From positions 182,486-246,485 of the forward strand of contig CAMPDV010000536.1 of assembly GCA_946699065.1 (NCBI GenBank): a stretch of DNA of 64,000 bases, read 5' to 3'. A program made the position numbers and the translations under genes. The notes beneath the pieces are model-generated. The model had not been told where the DNA came from. It ran no database searches and saw nothing but the letters and a program-made list of their open reading frames with translations. Shown here piece after piece: positions 1-10,394 of the stretch (positions within the stretch are counted from its first letter, which is position 1; every line of letters starts with the position of its first letter). The stretch is from Loxodes magnus. Its lineage: Eukaryota > Ciliophora > Karyorelictea > Loxodida > Loxodidae.

Positions 1-204
1 TCAATTATAATTCTAATTTAAATTTATATTTTTTTGATATATAATTTAAAAATTAAGTTAAAAATTAAAAATGGCTATTTTTTTTACTTATATTGATTAA
101 TATATATAATAATTAAAATTTATATGTGTTTACCATATTTCATATAGATAATAAAAAATGTTTTACAACTTCCATCTCAATAATCTTGATTTAATTTTCT
201 TTAA

Positions 205-889
205 TCATTTTCTTCTGCACTTGCTCACAAGCCAAATTATTCCATTAACTCTTCCACTTGTTCGTTTTTTACTCTAAAATTTAAATTCTTCTATGAAGCA
301 ATTTTGAATGAAAGTATTTAATTCTTAAGTCAATTTGTTAAAGTTATCCTAGAGTATGGAAGTTAGAATTAATTTAAATTTTTTGTAAGTTATAAGTTTA
401 AGCAAATCATAATTTTTCAAGTCTTTAAATTCTTCCATTAAATCTTGCAGAGCTTCACATTAAGAAATATGTTAATAGGTTTCTTATTCTCTGCAAATGC
501 AAATTTCAGAGTGTTTTATTTAATAGTCATATATCTCAAATAATACTAAAAATTGTAACTAAAGGTCATTAATTTGAAAATTGATACTATTTCTTTAATC
601 ATTGTCTTGTTTAATATTGTGTAAGTAAAAGTTGGAAATTTCTATTATTCAATGTTATTATCTTAATCTTTAAAATAAAGGCGTAAAGTAGGCATCGCAC
701 TCAACCTTCCTATTACATCTGAATAAAACGTTTATTCTATTTTATTTAAAACTTTATTTAAAATTATTTGAAACTACTAGCATCTTAAAGTTCTATTTGA
801 AAATGTTAAGTCATTTATTTTAAATTCTTTAAATATTTAAGGTTACTGTTCTTTGTTAAAATAAATGCTACATCAGAGTTGGGATCCAT
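205..889 (-). pseudogene. LINE ORF2 C-terminal region, copy A
   Basis: This is the counterpart of the intact frame at 18966-19649. It keeps the same Met start (889) and the cluster CxC-x7-H-x3-C typical of the C-terminus of non-LTR retrotransposon reverse-transcriptase proteins. It ends at TGA (205-207). The total length is 685 nt, one base more than the in-frame copy B, so a frameshift is present. It is arranged head to head with frame X, the two Met codons overlapping by about 25 nt. No RT core is visible upstream, so it is either a LINE tail fragment or a small separate gene that keeps this motif. Confidence 0.55.
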
Positions 890-3255
890 TTAAGATTCAG
901 TGTGAAGTTTTATATAGAATTTGAAATAATACATTGCAATGTAATTTTAAAAGAATAACCAATTAAAGACAATAAACTAAGATTCATTAAAAGTAGATAA
1001 GACTTTTTTAAAGTACATCTTGCTACTTATCTTTAGCTAGTGATTATATCATTTTATTTTTTATCTCTGAAGAATAGTTCAAGTAATTAATTCTGACCCA
1101 TACCGCGTCTTCAGTAGTATAAATATTCTAAAAATCTATTATATATTAATTAACACTTTTTATTGCTATTAAATTTACAGTCCCTGTACTTTTTATATCT
1201 TATTAAGATTGCCTGACTCCAATAATTAATTATTAAATACCATCTCATACTTAGTGAGCTGCAGAGAGATAAAATTTATTGAGATAAAATGTAGGAATTG
1301 AAATGCTTAATGATACCTTTAAAAATCATGATGGAAAAACTGAAGCTAATGCGTATTTAGTGCTAGTTTTTTAACTACCAGAAACAGATGTAACATTACA
1401 AATGGGAACTGTACCTGTTTGTATTTTAGAACAAATAATTGGGTCTGAATGAAGCGTGTAAATTAGCGAGGTGTTTTAGGATTATTACCTTGCAGTATAA
1501 TTAATAATGCATTTTGGAGAGAGAAGCTTCAAGAGAACTAAAACTGATTAATATCATTTTTCGTACATATAGAGCCTGATGCATAGAATAAGTTTTTAAG
1601 ATTAGAGGGGAAATAAAAAATATATGCTTTGAAATGGTTTAGTCTTACCTAGTATGTATTCATTGTATTTTAATGGCTTTTTATAGATTAGGAGAAGACA
1701 TATATTTAACCTATATATGGCTAAGATAAGTACTGTATAAATAATTCTAAGAGAATAATCCGTGAAAGTTCCTAACTTGGTAAGCTTTTAGTAGAAATTG
1801 TAAGGAATATAGCTATTGGAAGAATTGATGATGAAGAGAAATAGCTCTCTTGAAGCAGCTTTAAAATATAGAGATTATATAAATTTTATTGACCCTAGTG
1901 ACTATGATTTCATACTTTATAATATGAGATATTTTGAAATAGTAAAGCATTCTTAAATAACCGATTTATGATGTTTTTCTATGGTTTATATTTTACTCAT
2001 CAATAAAATATAACAGCTGATGGATTATCTGACTAAATCCTTAGAATGATTTGGGAAAGATTTGCTAGAAATATTCCAAGTCTTTAAATGAAAAGCATAT
2101 TTGAAAGTGATTAACTGATTGAATATTTACACAAAAAAGTATGAAGTTCAGTGCAAAATACGACAATAAGTTGAAATTTTGAATTAGATTGCTTCAGAAC
2201 AGTATTTTAGAGACCATGAAGAATGTCTAGCTTATATTCTACTTAGAAGAATTAATTTTTAGTAAGGTAAAATTGTAAAAATTTGAATGGAATTACTATT
2301 CTATGTTTAGCAATCTGTCCAAGTGGGAAAAGCTCCTTAAGTGAAGCAGGAGTTGCTGAATTTATTCTAGGAGCTAGTAAGTTTAATAGATGTGCTGTTT
2401 GAACAGGAAATGCTTAGATTAGTATAATAAAATGCTCCCATACCACTAAAAATAGACTAAAATACTTAAAATGTTCTTAGTACTTAATAAACTGAATAAG
2501 AAAAAGTAAATAAAACTAAATAAATGTTAAATATTTATCAAATCTTAAGATATCCTTTTTCAAAACAAATTTATACATCTTAAAATAGCAAAGAATGAAA
2601 AATTATTATTTTCAGTTTAGCAAAAGATCGAACTGAAGAAAATGCTCGAGTTATATAAGAGAAAATTAGATGGTTATAAAGAAGAAAAACCTACGCCACC
2701 TTTAGGAGTCAAATTTATTTTATTTATAATTGCAAGAACAGTATTTTAAAATAGCGCAGTATATGAGGTTTTCAAGAAAAAACTTCCAAGCTTAACAATT
2801 ACGATATGAATTGGAGAAAAAAAAGAAAATCATGTAAAGAATAAGCAAGTCTTATAGCAATGTAATTTGGATAAACTATAAGAGCAAATCAGGATGTATA
2901 ACAAAAATATGTAGAAGAAAGTGAAGAAAAGCAGGAAGAAATATAAGAGGAAACATAAGAGGAAACTGACTATATTCCTTCAGAAAAATCTATTTAAGTA
3001 GTAGGAATCTTCAACTAAGAAAAAGAAAGAATATAACAGCAAATAGAAGACGGGGCAGGATATCCTATATGTTTTTCATCATTCTCATAAATTTAGGGGG
3101 TTGCTTTGCATGGTGATCCACGTCATTTGAAATGTGAAATATATCTATAGAGTTTGAGTTTTTTGTCCTCTATATAGATAGAAACTTTAAAAACAATTTT
3201 AATTAAACTATCTTTTAAATATTTATATTCTAATAATATTGCAAGCTCTTATTGA
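865..3255 (+). CDS. Unrecognised long protein, frame X (copy A)
   Basis: Reading TAA/TAG as Gln and TGA as Trp gives one continuous frame of about 796 codons ending at TGA 3253-3255. The product looks protein-like: a helical middle (Ile/Leu/Lys-rich, around residues 330-550), then an acidic Glu/Gln stretch (about residues 680-715), then a segment reading YPICFSSFSQ...HGDPRHLKC that resembles a RING/zinc-ribbon layout with the first Cys replaced by Tyr. The frame also exists in copies B and C. The start is uncertain: Met at 865 is in frame here, but an indel around 1005 separates it from the main frame in B. Met 1303 is present in A and C but is Ile in B. I cannot name the protein; the RING comparison is weak. 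Confidence 0.45.
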
Positions 3256-3605
3256 AGCAATATTAAAAGCTAAACCTATTTAAGATTATTTACATTAACA
3301 TATTTAATAATTTAATTTAATTTAAAATAAAATAAAATTTTCAAAACTTAAAATAAAAAATGTTTAAGATGCTTTCTTAAAAGCAATAATATTTAGTAAG
3401 CTTATTTGAAAACTAAATTTTATTTAAAAAGGTTAAATCTAATAATTAAATTATTTTAAATTATTAACTTTATAAAATTTTAAGCTTTTTCTAGCTTAGA
3501 TAATTATAAGATACATCTATTTATATGAAATTAAAAAAATGCTAAACATCCAATAGGCTTTCTTTACTACCTCTTACAAAGATAAAAAGGAAGAGAGCAT
3601 GCGAG
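3256..3605 (+). other. A/T-rich spacer between frames X and Y
   Basis: Only A/T-rich sequence is seen, conserved in copies B and C. It contains short direct TTTAAT-type runs but no recognisable gene. It could hold the 3' end of X and the promoter or 5' end of Y. Confidence 0.4.
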
Positions 3606-4545
3606 ATGCCATTTCTTCTAGCCTCACTCTTTTCTTTAATTAGATCAACCTTTTTATCAGCAAAAAAACTTAATAATGAACCTAACAACTTTCAAAGCCG
3701 GGTAAACAACAGAAACAAACTCTATAAACTCCAAAAAGGAAGAGAGACCTCGAAATCAGCAGGAGATTGCCTTGCATTGCTAGAAAGAACCTTTGGATAC
3801 AACTCAGATCAAGTTGACATTGAATAATTTGCATTGATGGTGGTGAAATTTAATGAAGAGGTTTAAAAGTAGAAATAGTTGAACGAAAAACTTAATTTTA
3901 AGCCAGAAGAAAAACTTAAATGGACGGGGATCGTATAGATGACTATGAACGCAAATGGATGCGTTCTTCGGCATCCAAACCATTAGGATAAAAACACAAC
4001 TTAGCTGAGGGATTAAGTAGTGAAATAAGAATAAGAAATTTAACTCCTAAAAGAATCAAGAATGGAATAGCTAATACTAGATCGATCTCAATATTCGTCA
4101 AACCCTAAGCTTAACCTCAAATGAGACTAATTCCGATTCAGAAAAGATGCTTTCGCTTCTAAACCAATAAAAGCTATATCAGAACTGTAAGAAGTTTCAA
4201 TAGAAACAAAGGAATTTGTGATAAGCAAAGCGAACAGAAGCAATTGGGCTGAACAAGATTTTTTTGCACGAGAATGGAAGAATGTATAAGAGGAAGAATA
4301 TGGAGTTATAACCAAGCCCGACAGGAATGTAGAAAGGTAAAACTATCTAAAAAAATCGCAAATGGGAACGCGAAATCATAAAGTTGCCCCAAAAATCTTA
4401 ACGAACAGCGAGGAGCTAGAAACACTGTACTTCTTGAAATTTCTTAATAGCAGAGAAACAATTTCATATAATTATAAATAAATAAATCAATTATTATTTG
4501 CTGTTTTATCTAAAATTAATATAAAATCAAATAGCTTCATTTAAA
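3606..4545 (+). CDS. Unrecognised charged protein, frame Y (copy A)
   Basis: With TAA/TAG as Gln and TGA as Trp, the frame from Met 3606 stays open and protein-like across about 310 codons. It has higher G+C than its surroundings and a Lys/Glu/Gln-rich, probably coiled-coil composition. Stretches such as LMVVKFNEEVQKQKQLNEKL and SNWAEQDFFAREWKNVQEEE read convincingly. The same frame is kept in copy C. Copy B has compensating one-base indels (an insertion, then a deletion) that shift only a short stretch. The N-terminal 30 residues differ in frame between copies, so the real start may be further in. The 3' end runs into antisense LINE sequence near 4545, so the C-terminus may be truncated. The role is unknown; it may be the second ORF of the same unit as X. 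Confidence 0.5.
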
Positions 4546-5207
4546 GTGTTGCTGCTTAAAATACTTTTCTTGAAATCATTCTCATACTTGATTCAATTCT
4601 ATTCAAAACTCCAGTTATTCCTTTCTGAATACACCATGGTACTAGCTCTCCTCCATATTCTGTTTTAGGTAGTGTAAAAAGCCTGCATAGAATTTTAAAA
4701 TGTCAAGAAGTCACATTCTTATATCTTATAAGTTAAAAAACAGCTTTTTTCATTGTAACTAAATATTTGAACGAGACTTCTCTACAATGAGAATTAAAAT
4801 TCTTCTTCTAATGTAGCATTACATCTTAATATGTTAAAAGTTCCTTTTAAATAATTGGTTAATTGTCTAATCATAAATTTAATTTTATTATTTCTAATGT
4901 TTCTTTAAAATTTAGATGCATTCAAATTTGATAACATTTATCTTTAAGTGAGTTTATGTAAAAATTCTTACTTGTTTCATTTATTAACTCCTGCATTTAC
5001 TTTGAAGTTCTAGAAAGAAGAATCAAATCATCTGCTCATCGTCTACATGCGAAGCTAATACTCCAACCCTGGCATTTGAATCTCAATTAGGTACTTTTAC
5101 TTTCCAAATATCTAATTACTATATCATAATACAACAATGCTAAAGCCGGTCCATGCAAATTTCCTTACATAACTCCATTGTTGTATTATAATGTTCTGCC
5201 GTTTTTT
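4546..5207 (-). pseudogene. Reverse transcriptase, motifs 4-5 and thumb (LINE ORF2 fragment)
   Basis: The minus strand gives a single frame with Gln at TAA/TAG and Trp at TGA: GVMQGNLHGPALALLYYD (RT motif 4, equivalent to QGxxLSPxLF), then RRWADDLILLSRTS. The catalytic Asp pair is at 5027-5032 and the preceding residue, Trp, is encoded by TGA at 5036-5038. A thumb-like segment follows, ending PKTEYGGELVPWCIQKG. In the family, these two Asp bind the metal ions for target-primed DNA synthesis. The piece lacks motifs 0-3 and endonuclease, so it cannot act alone. A paralogous thumb lies at 37010-37440, same strand. Confidence 0.85.
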
Positions 5208-6345
5208 AGAATTCTTTTAGATAGATTAAGATTCTTGAAGTTTAATATGAATTTATCAAAAATAACATCTAATACAATGCTGATTAAACATTAGGATTCT
5301 TTATTCCAGACTCAAGTTATAAAAAATTTCCTCGAGATTTTATTAAGAATTATGTAGGTCTAAAAGGGCTAACTCAGTATATAAATAGCATATATTATAT
5401 CTGGAAGAATAAACTAATAAGTAACTAATCTTCATGAAACAGCGAAACAAATTTGGAAAAGCTTCAAGTCTAATTTGTGAAATTTTGAGAAAATAAAGCA
5501 AAAAAGAAACTTTTACTTCTAAATGAAGAAGCAAAAGAAATATTTTCAAATACTAAGAAAATTAAAAACCCTAAAAAAATAATTAAATTAACTTTAATTA
5601 AGAAATCAAAAATAAATCTATTGAGTCATGGAAGAATTTATTTTTAACAAAAATTTTAATCTAACTAAATAATATAATTCTCAGTAATTAAAAAATAGAT
5701 AAAATATAAGATAGTATATAGGAAATTAAAGATTATCAACTCTCATATTTATAAGGATTTTATCTTTTTACCATACAAAAAATTATAAAATAAATTATGA
5801 ATGGAAAAGCAGCTTTTTCAGCTTGAATAAAAGGTGAATTTCTGAAATATGGTGGATAATATTTGTTAATAATTCTTCACTCTTTTCTGAATAATATGTT
5901 AAGATTTGGAATAAATCCTTAGGAATTAAATACATTGGCAAAAATTCCAATATTAAAAAAGGAAATAAAGATGACTGGAAAAACTGACTACCTATTTCTC
6001 TTATTAATATTATTATAAAACTATATGATAAAGCTTTAACAAAAAGACTATACAATCTGATTTTGCGAGAAATTTGATTCGTTTTTATAAATAGGATTTA
6101 TAAAAATCAGATAAAAAACTTAATAAATTTGAATAATATAACAAATAATTGATAACTATCAGAAAAGTGCTAAAAGTAAGACTAAATTGATAGCAACACT
6201 GATAGATGTTTAAAAATGTTCGACTCAACAGAAAGAAAACTTTTATTAGATCAATTAAAGAGAGTCAAACTGCCACTTGGACTAATAAAAACCTTAGAGT
6301 TGTTTTACAAAAATCTAAATTCTTCATTTAGAATAGATGGAGATA
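5208..6345 (+). pseudogene. Reverse transcriptase, linker to motif 3 (LINE ORF2 fragment)
   Basis: The plus strand first encodes a linker (LGFFIPDSSYKKF, matching SFIPDPKYNK near 24200). RT motifs 0-1 follow, NGKAAFSAWIKGEFLKYGG with TGA as Trp, then KIPILKK. At an A6 run (5955-5960) the frame shifts by one base to GNKDDWKNWLPISLINI and KLYDKALTKRL (motif 2). It then continues without interruption to DRCLKMFDSTERKLLLDQL (motif A, catalytic Asp) and SSFRIDG at about 6340. The frameshift is also present in the copy at 37440-37810, so it predates the duplication or is a programmed slip site. The minus-strand ORF at 5795-6055 is its antisense shadow. Confidence 0.85.
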
Positions 6346-9310
6346 AGTTTGCAGAAAAGATTCTAAATATTTTTGACGATTTATTGCATCTTATAACCTA
6401 TTTATTTTATATTTCCTCAAATTCTTGCTCATCTTCAATTAATCTCACATAAAATTAAGTTTTGTTTTATAAATCAATTTGCAGGAAAAAAATTTTCTTT
6501 TTAAGCTATAATATCATCTTATCACTGTTTATCTTATAAAAGAATTGTTTTAATAATTAAGTTTTTAACTTTAAATAATCTAGCAATTTTCAGTTGATAT
6601 CATATTTTATGAATAAATATAATTACAATCTTTAAAACATTAATAAAATAGATAAATAAACAATAAATAATGACTATTTAATTAGAAAATGAATATGAAA
6701 ACATTTTAATTTAATTTCTTGATAAGATATTTTAAATTAAAATAATTGTTTAATCTTTTAAAAATTATATTTATTAAACCACTTTAAATATTATTATGTT
6801 TTGAATATTTAGTATCTTAAATAAAAAATTACTATATTGTATATTAAAGCAAACATTTATTAAAGGAATGCTTAAATTAAAAATTATAATTTAGTTGTCT
6901 AATAATTTAGCATATAACAAAAATAGTTCATTATTAAGGTTGTTTATGAAATTGTGTACTATTAGCATTAGCGGCTTAGTAGAAACTTTGCTTTTTATTA
7001 TGCTATATATGTTTCTTTTTATATTGTACGAAATATTTCCCATTTTTTATAGATATAATTATAATAGTTATTAACTTACACTTTGTATATTATTTTAATT
7101 AATACAAAAAATTAAAGCTTTTAACCTTTTTTGATATAATTAAGGTATATTGATTTCTTAATTATTTACACTTTCATTTTGGTAATTCTTATTATTTAAT
7201 ATTAGAATTCAATTTTGTTCTTATTTTAGATGGAAATATAAGATAATTTACAAGAAAGTGAAGATTTTTATAATTTTGCATATATTCAAATTATTTATAT
7301 AGTTTACTAGCAAATGCTTTTTATATGATAAATAATCAATCTATTTTTTAAAAAAGCTTTCAGCTTTAATAAAATAGCTTCATTAGAAATTCAAATTTTA
7401 AGATTAATAAATAAAATCGATTTTCTACATGCACAGTAGATATGCTTAAGTTGCTTATAATCAGAAAGTTTATCTTTAAAGCTTTTCTTTTAATATTACA
7501 GAATGAGAAAAATTTTAAAGAGAAAAAATACTTAATATAGCAATTTTTCTTAAAAACTAATTTTTCTCTTCTAAATTAACATCTTTTCGCAAACTAAAAA
7601 CAGATAGTTAATCGTAGTAAGCTCTTTTTAAAACTCTTTTACTCATCTTTTAAATTTTTAATATTTTTCTAATTATTATAATAAAGCAGAATATTTTTAA
7701 ACTTGATTAATAAATTTTTGTTTCTATATTTTATATAGTTAGGTTAGATATATTATTTAGATCCTTGTTTAAATATTTTTTAGATTCTTTGTAAATTGGC
7801 CTAAAATTTATTATTACAGATGTATTGAACCTCATTTTTTCTATTTTATTGATCATATTTTTATAAAGAAATTTTTTAGTTCTTTTTGATTAGTTATTTT
7901 AAAAAATTCGCAATACTATTAAAAAGGTAGTTTTAAGCCCTCTTATAGAAAAATTTTTTTACTGATTTATTTCTTCCTAAAATTGTAATTTATTTTTTTA
8001 TATTTACTTCTTAAAAGTTATTTAAAAAACTTTTCAAATCTTTTAAAATTCTATCTTTTTAGAAAAGGATTTAACTATCCCGAAAATCTTTTGTAGCGAA
8101 TAATTCAGAGCGAAAAAAGGATAATATTTTCACGATTTCATGGTTTATTTTATTATATTTCCTTTCTTCTAGAGATCCTTTTCTTTTAAGTAAATTCTTA
8201 TAACATAAAAAATTTTTAAAGCGAATTTTTTCATTTACTCAACAAGAAGTTCAAAATTAAAAATTGTATTTTTTCCAAAGCATAAACAATAAATTATTTT
8301 ATAATTTCAAAAATAATTTACCTTATCAAAAATATACTTTTAAATAAAAAGAAAAACAATTTTGTTAAAAATTTTTTAAATCAAAAAATTTTCCTAAAAA
8401 AAATGTTTTTTATTTTTAAAAATACCATTTCAACAAAAAAAAATTCCAAATTCTATTTTATTATAAAAGTTTTTTTAATTCCTTTTTTTCTCAAAAATTT
8501 TTTATATTTGGAATTTTTTCTTGAAATTTTATTCCTATTTAGGATTTTTTATCCCGAAATAAAAAATTTATTACGTGCCGAAAATCTTTGGTAGTATAAA
8601 ACGCTGAGCAAAAAAAAATTTGAAATTTTTCGAAATCCATACTCTAAAATTGAAAAATAAAAACTTACCATCAGAAAAATTAATTTTCCAGTCGGAAACG
8701 AAACTTATTAAACATAAAAATTTAAATTTAATAATTATAATAAACACTAATAATTAATTATAATTAATAATAATAATAATTAATATTAAATATCAATCAT
8801 AAAAAATAAATAATAAAAAATCAAAATTTAAAAAACAAAATTTAATTTAAAATAAAATAAATAAAATACTTAATTAAATTTTTTAATTAATAATTAATAA
8901 TCAAAATATAAACTAACTTTAACCTTATAAATAATATTTTAACTACTCCACAAAAAAAAATTACAATTTATACTTAACTTTAAATTTTTACAAAATCTAA
9001 AAATAAATCTATAAAATTTTATAGAATAAAATTAAAATTAAACTTATTTTACATCTTCATTTAACAAAATTATATTTTTAATATTTTTAAATATTACCCA
9101 TTTTAAATCATATAACTCACTAATTTCAATAATCTATATTACTCAACCTTTTTTTAAACCAAGAATATTTAAGAATATTACAAATTTTAAATAAATATAT
9201 AAAAAACTTCATATAACTACAAACATTATTACCATTCAACATTCATTTAAATGAATAACCAATATCTTATATTTAATCGTAAAATTAATTTAAGTCAAAT
9301 AGCAAGTTAC
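6346..9310. other. Non-coding part of repeat D, copy 1
   Basis: No gene is seen. It is A/T-rich with long homopolymer runs. A motif around 8540-8615 (TCCCGAAATAA ... GCCGAAAATC, then GTAAAACGC-like) has a shortened relative near 8076-8120 and counterparts in D copy 2. It lies 3' of the minus-strand WD40 gene. Confidence 0.6.
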
Positions 9311-10394
9311 TCAACTCGAAACTCTCCACTTTCTTATCGTATTGTCACTAGCTCCCGATACCAACCATCTATTATCAACACTCAATGCTATAGAATATAT
9401 GAAATTTTTATGCCCTTTTAAAGTCTATATACAGTCACCTTTATCAAAGTTCCAGATCTTGATTGTTTTATCCCATGAACCAGAAAAGATAACACTTGAA
9501 TCAACACTTAACTTAATACTTCATACAACATCTGTATGACCTTAAAGAGTACGAATACACTAACCAGAAGAGAAGTCCCATATCTTAATAGCCCTGTCAT
9601 AAGAGCCTGATATTATGTATCTATTATCCTTAGACACTATTACCAATGAAGCACAACCTGAATGCCCAGTAAGAGTTCGCACAAGCTGACCAGTCTAGAA
9701 ATCCCAAATCTTTATAGTTGTATCATCAGATCCCGATATAATATATCTAGAGTCATAGGAGATTACTACCGAGTTAACTCTAGAAGTATGCTCTGTTAAA
9801 GTTCTTTGGAGAGCACCATTGTGGAAATTTCAGATCTTTATGGTTTTATCTTCAGATCCCGATATAATATATTTAGAGTCATAGGAGATTACTACCGAGT
9901 TAACTCTAGAAGTATGCCCCGTTATAGTTCTTATGAGAGAACCATTGTGGAAATTCCAGATCTTCATAGTGTTATCGTAAGATCCTGAAATAATATAGTT
10001 TGAGTCAGGGGAGATTACTAGCGAGTAAACTGAGGAAGTATGCCCCGCTATAGTTCTTTGGAGAGTACCTGTCTGGAAATTCCAGATCTTTATCGAATAT
10101 TCAGGATATCCAGAACCTGATACAATTCAATTCAGGTCACTTGATATGGCTACCGATAAAGCAGGTGAAGTGATATTAATGACTTAGTCTAAAAAATATT
10201 AAAGAAATACTTTTACTTTGGTCATAACTGATCTTATTTATTAATTTTTAGTAGCATAAGTTAGGCAGAATTTCATACTTAAAATGAAGTAGAGATACTT
10301 TCCCTAGAATGTGGCTTCTCGCTCTTAAGAGTTTTCTTAAAAAAATACTTTTAGTAAATTGCTTTTCTTTTTTCTCCGTTTCTTTTTTCACCAT
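9311..10394 (-). CDS. Seven-blade WD40 repeat protein, copy 1
   Basis: Two exons on minus: Met 10394 to 10217, a 28-nt intron (10189-10216), then 10188 to TGA at 9311-9313, giving 351 aa. The N-terminal 60 residues are basic (MVKKETEKKEKQF, RKLLRARSH). Seven WD repeats follow, one full beta-propeller, with units such as DSRYIISGSDDTTIKIWDF and DNRWLVSGASDNTIRKWRV. WD propellers are protein-binding scaffolds; the partner is unknown. TAG encodes Gln in the DFQTGQL and SGQCIRTL linkers. TGA encodes the conserved Trp in repeat 3 (9830-9832) and Trp before IVSGS in repeat 1 (10127-10129). The closing TGA after WRVSS is at the usual end of a last blade. The span (1084 nt) is identical in all three copies. 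Confidence 0.88.
10189..10216 (-). other. 28-nt spliceosomal intron in WD40 gene copy 1
   Basis: On minus the interval begins GTAAAAGT and ends TTTTTTAG. Removing it joins the N-terminal frame (ISYDQ) to the WD frame (NQVINITS) and brings the ORF to exactly 352 codons. The equivalent 28-nt GT...AG interval is at 25747-25774 and 43634-43661. Confidence 0.8.

Larger units (their letters stand above)
1..4545 (+). repeat. Large dispersed repeat, copy A (cut by window start)
   Basis: The segment is repeated in reverse complement at 15362-19860 (copy B) and about 27052-31450 (copy C). Alignment by eye runs continuously with scattered substitutions and small indels. It contains, from left to right, a minus-strand LINE-like C-terminal ORF (205-889), frame X (865-3255) and frame Y (3606-4545). 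The right edge is set where similarity to B stops and minus-strand LINE sequence begins. The left edge lies outside the window; B and C continue about 3 kb further. I do not recognise the unit as a named element, and no terminal inverted repeats could be checked. Confidence 0.85.
4546..6345. mobile_element. LINE retrotransposon copy with internal inversion
   Basis: Two LINE ORF2 pieces lie head to head. The minus half (5207 down to about 4546) covers reverse-transcriptase motif 4 through the thumb. The plus half (5208-6345) covers the endonuclease-RT linker through motif 3. The end of the plus piece and the start of the minus piece would be adjacent in an ordinary RT, so one inversion restores colinearity. 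The right edge abuts repeat D at the same sequence where the LINE at 36440-38395 abuts its own D copy. Confidence 0.8.

Noticed and set aside
1..4545. Maverick/Tlr-type DNA element based on the A/B inverted arrangement
   Set aside because: The inverted copies carry whole gene sets rather than terminal repeats, and no integrase or packaging motifs were seen.
5795..6055. Minus-strand 86-aa ORF, with a near-identical partner at 37545-37805 on plus
   Set aside because: Both are antisense to reverse-transcriptase motifs (PISLIN, KLYDKALTKRL). Conservation comes from the LINE on the other strand.
9342..9988. Plus-strand ORFs over the WD40 gene (also 43378-43623)
   Set aside because: Antisense of repeated WD units; the minus strand shows the conserved WD signatures.
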